A stretch of 64,000 nucleotides of DNA. Origin: Salinicola rhizosphaerae (GTDB taxonomy: Bacteria > Pseudomonadota > Gammaproteobacteria > Pseudomonadales > Halomonadaceae). The notes under the pieces were generated by a model. That model saw nothing but the letters and a program-made list of their open reading frames with translations. It had not been told where the DNA came from and made no database searches. Below, one piece after another: positions 29,488 through 37,886 of this stretch; the stretch's first letter is position 1, and the number at the start of each line of letters is the position of its first letter. The position numbers and the translations under genes are program-made. The stretch is from assembly GCF_014652715.1 (NCBI RefSeq), contig NZ_BMZI01000004.1, positions 309,161-373,160 of the forward strand, in the 5' to 3' direction.

Positions 29488-30642
29488 TCACGACGATGCG
29501 ACGCGGGTGCAGAAATCCTCGAAACGGCCGCTGAAGTAATACTCGCGTGGCCATCCGGTGCGCGGCAGGTAGAAGAACATCTCCTCCAGCCGGGACTTGA
29601 TGGTGGCATGGTTCTTGGTGTCGATGACGAACACGTGCTTGCCCTTGGCATCGTTCGGGCTTTCGGCCAGCTGGCGCAGGATGAAGCGGATCAGCGAATC
29701 TTCCTGCGGCATGCTGTAGCCGACGATGACCAGAACGTCGGTCTCCCGCAGCAAGCGGACTGCCTTGGGGAAAACCTGATGAAAGTAGGGTTCGTCGTAA
29801 TCCTGCACCTGGGAGGGCAGAATCAGCAGCGGCGGCTGCTCCCGGATCTGCGTATCGTTCCGGCGGCGGTACTCGAAATCGAAGCCGGCAGCGGTTGGCA
29901 GAATCTCGAAGCCGCCGTTGATCTTGATGACATTACGGTCGACGGTCCGGGGCAGATGCTCCCAGATCGAACCGGCACAGATACGCTGCGGCGTGACGCC
30001 CCGGTAGAGGCGGCCGAAGACGGGGGCGTCCTGACGATAGACATGCTCCAGAATCGTCTCGATCGTGAAGTCGTAGTTGGTCGTCAGGAAATGGTAGAGC
30101 GGCCAGTCGCCGCCTAGCCCGGCGCGCTGCGCTTGATCTTCGAGGCCGGCGAAGAAGCGCGAGATCGCCTGCTGCTCGTGGGTGAGCGCCTGAGTGTTGA
30201 AGCGCAGCGTGGCGTTATCGACATTGTGAATATCGCACGCCGCCGTGAAGCGCCGCATCACCAGCGTACGCAGCTCGCTGATGCTGAGATGGAGGTTCTG
30301 GTCGTCGAAATAGCGGTTGCGAATGTCCGGATAGCGAACCTGCATGTCCAGCACGTAGCGCAGGTTCTTGAAGCGCTCGAAGTCCAGGTGGCGATAGTTC
30401 TCCCAGCCCATCACATGCATGACGTGCTGCAGATTCGGGAAGTCCCTGATGTCGTCGAGGTCGATGGCGAACAGCTCGCCATCGGTGGGTGAACGCGGGT
30501 CCCACGCCTTGGAGAAGCCGGCGCCGCACCAGAAGGTAACGACCGGCGGTTTTCGGTGCTCCGGGTCCTGTCCGATCATTTTGCCGATGAGCTGGGTAAA
30601 TGCCTCGACCGTATCCGCGTTGTCGATGCCGGTGGCAGTCAT
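29488..30642 (-). CDS. SIR2-like domain protein with altered catalytic residue
   Basis: This is a 384-residue protein with a SIR2_2-type NAD-binding fold. GAGFSK (40-45) is the NAD loop, TTNYD (187-191) fits the sirtuin TQN-D motif, and IVGYSMPQEDSLIRF (306-320) is the family's C-terminal block. The site that is normally KLHG reads KINGG (240-244), so N242 takes the place of the catalytic histidine. SIR2-like NADases occur in anti-phage systems. It starts at ATG 30642, four bases after the nadC stop, with GAGGG upstream, so it is co-transcribed with nadC. Whether it is an NADase, a binding protein, or inactive cannot be told. The longer in-frame extension to 30786 overlaps nadC and is rejected. 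Confidence 0.85.
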   Translation of the reverse strand: MTATGIDNADTVEAFTQLIGKMIGQDPEHRKPPVVTFWCGAGFSKAWDPRSPTDGELFAIDLDDIRDFPNLQHVMHVMGWENYRHLDFERFKNLRYVLDMQVRYPDIRNRYFDDQNLHLSISELRTLVMRRFTAACDIHNVDNATLRFNTQALTHEQQAISRFFAGLEDQAQRAGLGGDWPLYHFLTTNYDFTIETILEHVYRQDAPVFGRLYRGVTPQRICAGSIWEHLPRTVDRNVIKINGGFEILPTAAGFDFEYRRRNDTQIREQPPLLILPSQVQDYDEPYFHQVFPKAVRLLRETDVLVIVGYSMPQEDSLIRFILRQLAESPNDAKGKHVFVIDTKNHATIKSRLEEMFFYLPRTGWPREYYFSGRFEDFCTRVASS

Positions 30643-30646
30643 CGGC

Positions 30647-31540
30647 TCAGCCCTCGGCCGGCGAGATCGCGAGGCTTTCATCCATCCCGATATCCACAGC
30701 CGGTGCCGATTGCGTGATGCGCCCGACGGAGATGAAGTCGACACCGGTCTCGGCAATCTCTCGAATCGTCTCGAGACGGACACCACCGGAGGCTTCCAGG
30801 GGGACGCGTCCGTCGACCCGCTCGACCGCCGTGCGCATCGCCTCGAGCGTCATGTTGTCGAGCATGATCAGATCGGCGCCGGCGGCGAGCGCTTCTTCCA
30901 CCTGATCGAGACGGTCGCACTCGACCTCGATCCGTGTCAGCACCGGAACTCGGGCCTTGGCTCGCGCTACGGCCGCGCCGATGCTGCCGCAGACGGCAAT
31001 GTGGTTGTCCTTGAGCATGATGCCGCTATCCAGGCCGAGGCGATGATTGCGTCCGCCGCCACAGGCGACGGCATACTTCTCGAGCGCGCGTAGCCCCGGT
31101 GTGGTCTTGCGCGTGTCGACGAGCTGCGCGCCGGTGCCGGCGATGCGTTCGACGTACTGCGCCGTGAGCGTGGCGATACCGGAGAGGTGCTGCACCAGAT
31201 TGAGCGCCGTTCGCTCGACCGTCAGCAGGCCGCGCGCCGGGCCGGTGAGTTTCATCAACGCGCGGCCCTTATCCACCGATGCACCGTCTTCGACGCTTGC
31301 CTCGATCTCGATCCGCGCCTCGTAGAGCGTGAAGGCACGCGCGGCAATAGCCAGCCCCGCCACGACTATCGGCTCTCGCGCCACCATCTCGAATTCGGCG
31401 GTGAGCGCCTCGTCGATCATCAACGTGGAGGTGAGATCGACATGGCCGATATCTTCGCGCAGGAATGAGTCGAGCGAGCGGTCCAGCTGCAGCGGGTCGG
31501 TCGGCCAGGGCGGGGTGTGCGAGAGACGAGGTGCTATCAT
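30647..31540 (-). CDS. nadC: Nicotinate-nucleotide pyrophosphorylase (carboxylating)
   Basis: This is a 297-residue quinolinate phosphoribosyltransferase that makes nicotinate mononucleotide from quinolinate in de novo NAD synthesis. The family motifs DTRKTTPGLR near 145 and VACGGGRNHRLGL near 165 are intact, as are MLKDNHI and LEASGGV. I place the start at ATG 31540 (MIAPRLSH) with GGAAG upstream; the frame extends to 31609 without support. NadC is directly followed by the SIR2-like gene, giving an NAD-linked pair. ModD is a similar enzyme found with molybdate genes, but the sequence and context do not favour it. Confidence 0.93.
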   Translation of the reverse strand: MIAPRLSHTPPWPTDPLQLDRSLDSFLREDIGHVDLTSTLMIDEALTAEFEMVAREPIVVAGLAIAARAFTLYEARIEIEASVEDGASVDKGRALMKLTGPARGLLTVERTALNLVQHLSGIATLTAQYVERIAGTGAQLVDTRKTTPGLRALEKYAVACGGGRNHRLGLDSGIMLKDNHIAVCGSIGAAVARAKARVPVLTRIEVECDRLDQVEEALAAGADLIMLDNMTLEAMRTAVERVDGRVPLEASGGVRLETIREIAETGVDFISVGRITQSAPAVDIGMDESLAISPAEG

Positions 31541-31688
31541 GCGGCTTCCGTTCTGGTTGGGGCGGTGTCGAGCGTGCCTGCGTGACCGATGCCGTTTCAA
31601 GGCGCTCATCGTCGACGGAATGGCTGTTTCACGCTCGATGTCGTCTGCCGAGCATACCGCTTCACAACAACGATAGGGGAATTGATCG

Positions 31689-31883
31689 ATGCGGGCCCGT
31701 CACTGGATCTGGGGTGTCTGGATTCTCGTTCTGCTTTGTTACGTGGTGCCTTTCGCGCTGCTGGGCGATATACATGCCTGGTATGGCAGTTTTCTGTTCT
31801 GGTGTGTCGTCGGCGTGCTGGTCATCGCCGCCAACATTCTGATCACGCGGGATTTCAAGGATCAGTCGGAGGGCAAGGAATGA
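31689..31883 (+). CDS. Small membrane protein, DUF3311-type symporter partner
   Basis: This is a 64-residue protein with two membrane helices (GVWILVLLCYVVPFALL and YGSFLFWCVVGVLVIAANIL) and a charged tail. It looks like the small DUF3311-type subunits found immediately before sodium:solute symporters. AGGGGA lies eight bases before the ATG. Its stop overlaps the symporter ATG (ATGA), so the two are translated together. Its role in transport is unknown. Confidence 0.75.
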   Translation: MRARHWIWGVWILVLLCYVVPFALLGDIHAWYGSFLFWCVVGVLVIAANILITRDFKDQSEGKE

Positions 31884-33346
31884 GCCTCGGACTGATCTGG
31901 ACCGCCGTCGCCGTTTATCTGGTTGCCGGCCTGGTGATCGCCTTTCTGTCACGCGCCGACTCGACGAACGGGGCGCGGGTCGATATGTCCGGTTATTTCT
32001 TGGGCAACCGGCAGATGAATGGGTTCGTTTCGGCGTTGAGCTACAGCGCCACCACCTATAGTGCGTTCATGATGGTCGGACTCGCCGGGCTGACCTACGC
32101 CGGTGGCGTGGGCGCCTTCGGCTTCGAGATCGTCTATTTCGCCGGGGTATCGCTGGTGGCGATCTTCGGGCCGAAATTCTGGGCGGTCGGCAAACGGTTC
32201 GGTTTCGTCACACCGAGTGAAATGCTCGGCTACCGGTATGCTGACAAGAAGGTTGCCGTCGCGACGGCAGTTGCCAGTTGCCTGTTTCTCATTCCCTATG
32301 CGGCGGTACAGCTGGCCGGCGTCGGTTATCTGCTGGCGGGCATGAGCGGGGGGGCGATCTCGTTTACCACCGGCGTGATCGTGTCGACGCTGCTGGCGAT
32401 TCTGTTCTCGTACATCGCCGGCATTCGCTCGGTGATGTGGACCGATTCCTTGCAGGCGCTGTTCATGATCGTCGCCTCGACGCTAGTTGCGCTTCTCGTG
32501 GTGCATTCGCTGGGTGGCTTTTCGGGGCTGTTCGCGTCGCTCGCTGCGAATCATCCCGATTCGCTCGTCGTGCCCGGGCCCGGACTGTTCAGTTTTACGA
32601 CCTTCCTCGGGCTAACCATTCCGTGGTTTTTCTTCAGCCTTTCCAACCCGCAGGTCAGCCAGCGACTGTTCATGCCTTCATCGCTCAAGTCGATGCGACA
32701 GATGCTGATCGGCTTTTTGATCTTCGGTTTCATCTACACCGTAGTCTCGGTGCTTTGGGGCTTCTCTGCGCTGGTGGCGTTTCCCGATCTGGCCAAGTCG
32801 GATCTGGCCACGCCGACCCTGCTGGCGTCCGAACACGTGCCGCCGGTTCTCGGTGTGATCGTGATGGTGGGAATTCTCGCCGCGGCCGTCTCGACCATCG
32901 ATTCGATCATGCTGACGCTCTCCTCGATGCTGTCGCGGGATGTCTACGCCAACGTCGCCACCGGCGCCAGTGAGGCGAAGCAGCTCAAGGTCGGCAAGTG
33001 GGTGCTGCCGATCATCGCGATTCTCGCCTTCCTGTTCGCGGAGCTGCAGCTCAATTTGATCGCGGTACTCTCGGTGGCGGCGTCGACGGGGCTAGTGGTA
33101 ATCGTGCCGGCGATCATCGGCGCGTTCTACTGGAAGCGCGGCACGGCAGCTGGCGCATTGGCGAGCATCGTCGGCGGTGGGCTGGTCGTCGTTTATCTCT
33201 ACCTGAGCGGCGTCAAACCGCTGGGACTGCCGGCGGGCGTCTGGGCGCTGCCGGTCGCAGTGGTGTTGTTTGTGGTAGTCAGCCTCATGACTCGCCATTC
33301 CGCCGAGCGTGCAGCAGCTTTCATGGAAACTGCCAAGCGTCGCTGA
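31880..33346 (+). CDS. Sodium:solute symporter
   Basis: This is a 488-residue SSS-family transporter with 13 expected membrane helices. It shows SYSATTYSAFMMVGLAG near 53-69, ADKKVAVATA, the SSS core GIRSVMWTDSLQALFMI near 181-197, and the long NPQVSQR segment near 257. The substrate cannot be read; panthothenate, proline and organic-acid carriers share this family. Start ATG 31880 overlaps the small partner gene. A strong terminator follows at 33374. Confidence 0.92.
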   Translation: MSLGLIWTAVAVYLVAGLVIAFLSRADSTNGARVDMSGYFLGNRQMNGFVSALSYSATTYSAFMMVGLAGLTYAGGVGAFGFEIVYFAGVSLVAIFGPKFWAVGKRFGFVTPSEMLGYRYADKKVAVATAVASCLFLIPYAAVQLAGVGYLLAGMSGGAISFTTGVIVSTLLAILFSYIAGIRSVMWTDSLQALFMIVASTLVALLVVHSLGGFSGLFASLAANHPDSLVVPGPGLFSFTTFLGLTIPWFFFSLSNPQVSQRLFMPSSLKSMRQMLIGFLIFGFIYTVVSVLWGFSALVAFPDLAKSDLATPTLLASEHVPPVLGVIVMVGILAAAVSTIDSIMLTLSSMLSRDVYANVATGASEAKQLKVGKWVLPIIAILAFLFAELQLNLIAVLSVAASTGLVVIVPAIIGAFYWKRGTAAGALASIVGGGLVVVYLYLSGVKPLGLPAGVWALPVAVVLFVVVSLMTRHSAERAAAFMETAKRR

Positions 33347-33373
33347 GCCCGACGCAGCGCGGCGTGTACGAAA

Positions 33374-33402
33374 GACGAGCCCGGCCCTGTGCCGGGCTCG
33401 TC
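33374..33402. terminator. Convergent terminator after symporter
   Basis: GACGAGCCCGGC (33374-33385) and GCCGGGCTCGTC (33391-33402), loop CCTGT, between the symporter (+) and the FGGY kinase (-). Short T content follows (ATGTTT). Confidence 0.85.
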
Positions 33403-33432
33403 ATGTTTGGGTCAGCCAGTACCGAGCCGGGA

Positions 33433-34848
33433 TCAGCGCCAGCTCGCGGACCTGGCAACAGCGATGGCAAAACGCTCCCGCCACGCGGATGCGGTCGTCA
33501 TGCTGACGCCGGGCAAGACGATGCGCGGTGTATCACTCAGCGGCAGTGCTCCGAGCCCTGAGCCCTGAGCCGCGAGCGAGGCGCAGCCGTAAGCGGTCAG
33601 TTCGTCGACGCCATGTGTCACGATCTCGCGCTGAGTGACATCGGCGAAAAACTGGACGAAATAGGGGCTCCTGGCGAGCCCGCCATCGACCGAGATTCGC
33701 TGATTCGATGGGAGATGAGCGCTGATCGCTTCAACGACCTCGGCACTGCGCAAGGCGATCCCCTCCAGCAGCGACTGACAGAGATCGCGCCTCGTGGTGC
33801 CGCCGTGCATGCCGAGCCAGAGGGCGCCGGCGCGTCGATCCCAGTGGGGGCAGGCGAGTCCAGAGAGTGCGGGTACAAACGCGAGTTCGCGGCCGATCGC
33901 GCTCGATGTCTCGAATCTTGCCAGTTCGGCGTAGTCCTGGAAAAGTCCCAGCCCCTTGGCCCACTCCACGGCAGCGCTGGCATCGTAGACGCCGCCTTCG
34001 ATCGCGTGGCTGGCCGGATCGCTGCCAACCTGCCAGGCCAGAGTGGAAATCAGTCCGCTATCGCTGTCGCGAAGGGGCTCATGCGCGATCCCGAGGGCGA
34101 AGGCGCCGGTACCGAAAGTGACTTTCGTATCGCCTGGTCGTCGGCAGCCGTGGCCATATAGGGAGGCTTGCTGGTCGACCAGCGAGGCACCGAGCGGCGT
34201 TCCGCGAACGTCGCCAAGCGTCCCGGCACTGGGCCCGATAGACGGCAGCGTATCTATCGGCACACCAAACAGATCGCAGAGTTCGGGATCCCAACGGCAG
34301 GTTGTCAGATCCATCAGTGATGTGCGCGCGGCGGTAGTGACATCGGTAATGCAGCGCCCGGTCAGTCGCTGCAGGAAGAAGGCATCTGTGGTGCCCAGCC
34401 GAAGGCGCCCCGCCCGATGAGCTGCCGCCACCTGGGGCAGCGTTTCGATCAGCCAGGCTAGCTTGCTCGCGGAGAAGTAGGGATCGAGCGGCAGGCCGGC
34501 GATCTCTCGCGTTTTGATGCCTGCGCCGAGCATTTTCAACCGTTCGATCTGTTCGGTGGTGCGGTTGTCTTGCCACACGATTACCGGCGACAGCGGCTCA
34601 CCGCTGAGGGCGTCCCACGCGAGGCAGCTCTCGCCCTGATTGGCGAGCCCTATCGCGTCAACCGGTCCCGCAAGCTGGATACATTTCTCGATATTGGCCA
34701 GCAGCTCCAGCGGATCGTGCTCGACCCAGCCATCTCGGGGCCGGTGCTGTGCGTGGCGAAAGGCACACCGAATCGAGGCGTGGCCGCGGCTGTCGGCAAT
34801 CAGTCCGCGGGTACTCGTCGTGCCCTGATCGATGGCGAGAATTTGCAT
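33433..34848 (-). CDS. FGGY kinase, glycerol-kinase-like
   Basis: This is a 471-residue FGGY sugar/polyol kinase. The N-terminal ATPase lobe starts MQILAIDQGTTSTRGLI, and the GlpK-like block DQQASLYGHG holds the catalytic base, D225 here. GlpK-like YFSASK (124-129) is present. GlpK's glycerol-binding Arg-Glu pair, R83-E84 of E. coli, aligns with G72-E73 here (NQGESC), so the arginine is lost. The true substrate may therefore be a different polyol or ketose. It is last in a three-gene minus-strand group with two FAD oxidoreductases, 72 bp after the previous gene. That gap contains a short ACGTCGACGT palindrome followed by a T-run on the coding strand, possibly a weak attenuator. Confidence 0.88.
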   Translation of the reverse strand: MQILAIDQGTTSTRGLIADSRGHASIRCAFRHAQHRPRDGWVEHDPLELLANIEKCIQLAGPVDAIGLANQGESCLAWDALSGEPLSPVIVWQDNRTTEQIERLKMLGAGIKTREIAGLPLDPYFSASKLAWLIETLPQVAAAHRAGRLRLGTTDAFFLQRLTGRCITDVTTAARTSLMDLTTCRWDPELCDLFGVPIDTLPSIGPSAGTLGDVRGTPLGASLVDQQASLYGHGCRRPGDTKVTFGTGAFALGIAHEPLRDSDSGLISTLAWQVGSDPASHAIEGGVYDASAAVEWAKGLGLFQDYAELARFETSSAIGRELAFVPALSGLACPHWDRRAGALWLGMHGGTTRRDLCQSLLEGIALRSAEVVEAISAHLPSNQRISVDGGLARSPYFVQFFADVTQREIVTHGVDELTAYGCASLAAQGSGLGALPLSDTPRIVLPGVSMTTASAWRERFAIAVARSASWR

Positions 34849-34920
34849 GGCAGCGTCGGTTCCGGTTGTGGGCGACTTGAGACCGTGGAAAGCAAAAAAC
34901 GTCGACGTCCCCGTTTTGGG

Positions 34921-36186
34921 TCAAATCAGGTCGACCTTTACCGGTCCATCGAGATGGGTTGGGAGCGTGTGAGACGGTATCAAAATCCGGCGCTCGGGCA
35001 GAAAATGTCCCGTTGACTGCCAGACGACGCGTTCCCCGACCCAGAGTCTCAGCGAGCCTTTCACCGGCTGGGTGACGCGAAGCTGAAGACGGCCATCTCG
35101 ATCGGTATTCGAGACGGGCACGCGCTGCGGCACACAGTATTTGATCGGGTCGCGAAGATTGATTGTGACGCACTCCTCTTGCGCCAATCCATCGGCGAGA
35201 TCAGTTGCGAGGTTATCCGCGACGCGCCGCCCTTCTCGCCATGACCAGCCTGCAGTCTCGATGGGACGAAGCAGGTTGCCGGCGGCGAAGTAGCTCGGAT
35301 CCGAGCAGCGGCCGTATGGATCGACGCTGGGCCCTTGGCTTCGCGGGTCGAGCATCAGTGCCGACTGACGCACCAGCGCGCTCTCCGGCGTGAACTCGCC
35401 GGTCAATAGAACGCCATCGCAGTCAATGCGGCGGGGCCCGCTCCGGCCGGACTGGACCCAGGCGGCTTCCACGCGATCGCTTCCCTCGATGGAGACAAGC
35501 CGGGTATTGACATATAGCGGTATGCCATTAAGCCGGGGGTAGAGGTTGAGAGGCCAGCGTGCGGTGGGGCGGCCACGTGGCTCGATCATCGCCACCGGTT
35601 CGATACCGGCCTTGCGGCAGCTCGCGATCGCCGACAGGCTGACCAGCTCCGTACCGACGATCAGCGGCTGCTCGAATGGTTTGCGATGCTCGAGAAACAG
35701 GCTCGCCTGCAGCGTGCCGGTATTGACTACGCCCAGCGGGCGATCGCCTGAGATGCGGCGTGCCGATCGTGGAGTCTCGCGAGCGCCCACGGCGAGTAGC
35801 ACGCGTCTGGCCGTCAGCGTCGCGAGGCCATCCGGAGTCGTCAGCTTGAGTCTGGCGCCCGCGTCGAGAGCCACGACGGTGTGGCGGGTAAGGATCTCGA
35901 CGCCAGCCGCCAGCGCGAGTTTTACGTTGTGCCTGGCGTAGGTCGGCCCGGTCATCAGGCGGTGGTATTCGCGAACGCCGTAGGGCGGATGGGCACAGTG
36001 GCGAGGAATGCCGCCGGCTTCGGACTCGCGTTCCACGACCACCACGCGTCCGACGCCATGCTCGCGCAGCCGGATGGCCGCGGAAAGCCCCGCCGGACCG
36101 GAACCGACAATGGCGACGTCACACGCGATATGGCGTGAAGTGGCCGCCGTTGCCGAGCCGGCATGGCTTGCGGTGTTTTCACTCAT
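34921..36186 (-). CDS. FAD-dependent oxidoreductase (GlpB-like position)
   Basis: This is a 421-residue NAD(P)/FAD-dependent oxidoreductase. The FAD motif VGSGPAGLSAA is at 27-37 with VVVERESEAGGIPRHC near 48-63, and ATG-type FAD contacts appear in LLTGEFTPES and FAAGNLLRP. The last 75 residues form an extra strand-rich domain (RLQLRVTQPVKGSLRLWVGE). It overlaps the GlpA-like gene by 8 bases. Its closest arrangement is the GlpA plus FAD/NAD oxidoreductase pair in glycerol-3-phosphate oxidation of anaerobes, but here a cysteine-rich third subunit is missing. Confidence 0.85.
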   Translation of the reverse strand: MSENTASHAGSATAATSRHIACDVAIVGSGPAGLSAAIRLREHGVGRVVVVERESEAGGIPRHCAHPPYGVREYHRLMTGPTYARHNVKLALAAGVEILTRHTVVALDAGARLKLTTPDGLATLTARRVLLAVGARETPRSARRISGDRPLGVVNTGTLQASLFLEHRKPFEQPLIVGTELVSLSAIASCRKAGIEPVAMIEPRGRPTARWPLNLYPRLNGIPLYVNTRLVSIEGSDRVEAAWVQSGRSGPRRIDCDGVLLTGEFTPESALVRQSALMLDPRSQGPSVDPYGRCSDPSYFAAGNLLRPIETAGWSWREGRRVADNLATDLADGLAQEECVTINLRDPIKYCVPQRVPVSNTDRDGRLQLRVTQPVKGSLRLWVGERVVWQSTGHFLPERRILIPSHTLPTHLDGPVKVDLI

Positions 36187-37579
36187 GCCAGATACCTGTG
36201 CTGATCGGTGGCGTCAGGCAATTGCCGGTCAATTCGGCGACACGCGCGCCGCAGTAGAATCCCTGGCAACGTCCCATGCAGGCCCGTGTACGACGCTTGA
36301 GACCGCCGATATTGCCCGGTGGCAAGGGGCTCTCCAGCGCTGCTTCGATCTCGCGGCGAGTAACGAGCTCGCAATGGCAGACAATCTCCTCGTAGCCAGG
36401 CTGCTGCCAGTCTCGCGGGAGATGCTCCGCCAGATTCGGCACGGCGGGCCAGACAGGCGAGCCGATAGGCGTGGTTGCACGGCGCTGTCGATAGCAGGCA
36501 AAGGCGTGCTCGGCGAGCCCCAGGGCGGCCGTGAGTCCTGTCGAGCGTACGCCGCCGAGAGTGATCCAGTTCGCTTCCGGGCGGTCCTTCAAGCGGTAGG
36601 CCTTCTGCTCCGTGGCCGGTCGCAGTCCGGCGTAGGTTGCCGTGATCGGCATGCCCTCAAGCGCGGGCACCTTGGTGATCGCGTCCGCGACGAGGCTGTC
36701 GAGGATGGCCTCGTCGAGACTGGCGTGGTCGCGATCCTCCTGTTCCTCGGCCGTGGGACCGACCAGCAGATTGCCATAGATGGTCCGGGTAAGGACCACG
36801 CCTTTGGTGCGCTCGTTGGGCACTGGCAGGATGATCGAACTCAGCATTGCGGCTGCGGCTTTGTCGAAAACCACGAACTGCCCTTTGCGGGGATGAATCG
36901 TAAAGCTTGCTTCGCCCAACAGTGCTCGTTCGAGATGGTCACCAAAGAGGCCAGCACAGTTGATGACCTCCGTTGAACGGACTTCACCCAGCGTGGTGAG
37001 TAGTGTCCATGTCTTGCCGTCGAATGCGCCTCCCTCGACCGTGGCACCGCGCCAGACGTGCGCGCCGTTGGCCATCGCCTGTTGCAGATAGGCTAGCGGC
37101 GCGGACCATGGGTCGATGACATGCTCACCGGGCACCCAGACGGCGCCTCGGGCCTGTGACGACAAGGCTGGCTCGCGTTGTCTAACGGCGTCTCGAGAGA
37201 TTCGGACGACATCCTCGACACCGTTGGCATGCGCTTGAGCTAGGATCGCATCGAGCTTGGCCTCGTCGGCGTCGTTCCAGGCGACGACCATGGCGCCGGT
37301 CTCCAGCAATGGAAGGTTGAGCCGTTGGGCGATCTCGCGGTACTCGGCGTAGCCGCGTTGCATGCAAGCGAGCTCCTGACTACCGGAGGGGGCGTCGAAG
37401 CCCGTGTGCAGGATGGCGCTATTGGCCTTGCTCGCACCGCTGAGAATATCCGCGCCTTTCTCCAGCAGAAGGACGCGAGCACCTTCCAGGGCAAAGCGAC
37501 GAGCGGTGGCGCAGCCGACGACGCCACCGCCGATGACGGCCACGTCATAGTGCTCTATTTGACCGGGTGCTTTTGACAT
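36179..37579 (-). CDS. GlpA-like FAD dehydrogenase with BFD [2Fe-2S] domain
   Basis: This is a 466-residue protein combining a DAO-type FAD fold and a bacterioferredoxin-associated ferredoxin-like C-terminus. The FAD motif IGGGVVGCATARRFALEG is at 16-33; HTGFDAPSG and GPTAEEQEDRDHASLDE fit glycerol-3-phosphate dehydrogenases. The tail EIVCHCELVTRREIE and RACMGRCQGFYC shows four cysteines for a [2Fe-2S] centre. It likely oxidises the phosphorylated product of the FGGY kinase and passes electrons through the adjacent FAD protein. It starts at 37579, 307 bp from the divergent TRAP binding-protein gene. Confidence 0.9.
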   Translation of the reverse strand: MSKAPGQIEHYDVAVIGGGVVGCATARRFALEGARVLLLEKGADILSGASKANSAILHTGFDAPSGSQELACMQRGYAEYREIAQRLNLPLLETGAMVVAWNDADEAKLDAILAQAHANGVEDVVRISRDAVRQREPALSSQARGAVWVPGEHVIDPWSAPLAYLQQAMANGAHVWRGATVEGGAFDGKTWTLLTTLGEVRSTEVINCAGLFGDHLERALLGEASFTIHPRKGQFVVFDKAAAAMLSSIILPVPNERTKGVVLTRTIYGNLLVGPTAEEQEDRDHASLDEAILDSLVADAITKVPALEGMPITATYAGLRPATEQKAYRLKDRPEANWITLGGVRSTGLTAALGLAEHAFACYRQRRATTPIGSPVWPAVPNLAEHLPRDWQQPGYEEIVCHCELVTRREIEAALESPLPPGNIGGLKRRTRACMGRCQGFYCGARVAELTGNCLTPPISTGIWHE

Positions 37580-37590
37580 TTTGTATTTTC

Positions 37591-37600
37591 TTGTGGATTC
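37591..37600 (-). promoter_or_regulatory. Shared motif copy 1, upstream of GlpA-like gene
   Basis: TTGTGGATTC on the + strand, i.e. GAATCCACAA on the coding strand, 11 bases before the GlpA-like ATG. Its exact partner is at 37838. Possible operator for the local DeoR-type regulator; unproven. Confidence 0.5.
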
Positions 37601-37837
37601 GATGACCGATTCTATCTTGAATTTCTTGCTCGTTCATAGAGGGCGTGTGTCGTGATCTCCCGGTTATCGGGTATTCCTCGGACTGAACGACGCGCCATGC
37701 AGTCAGTTTCGACCGTCTTACTGTCTTTGGAGCGTGAAATATGCGCCTTGGTGTTTCAGTGCTGCGCTGGAACTTTTTTGATGTGGTTTTTGCAGTCATT
37801 GCTGTTGACGTTGTCAGAGGGATAGCGGAAAGTGTGG

Positions 37838-37847
37838 GAATCCACAA
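37838..37847 (+). promoter_or_regulatory. Shared motif copy 2, upstream of TRAP gene
   Basis: GAATCCACAA, 39 bases before the dctP-type ATG, in the same orientation to its gene as copy 1. It sits within TGTGGGAATCCACA, which can also fold as a 5-bp stem. Confidence 0.5.
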
Positions 37848-37886
37848 ATTTGATCTTCACAAACACAATAATGGTGGGACCAATCA

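Larger units (their letters stand above)
37580..37886. other. Divergent control region, 307 bp, no gene
   Basis: No gene is supported. The region separates the FAD/kinase operon (-) from the TRAP operon (+). It is AT-richer than its surroundings and carries one 10-base motif near each gene, listed separately. Confidence 0.7.

Noticed and set aside
30643-30786. N-terminal extension of the SIR2-like protein
   Set aside because: It overlaps nadC and is Arg/Ser-rich; the ATG at 30642 has a proper ribosome site.
31589-31879. N-terminal extension of the symporter
   Set aside because: It overlaps the small partner gene; the ATG at 31880 is coupled to its stop codon.
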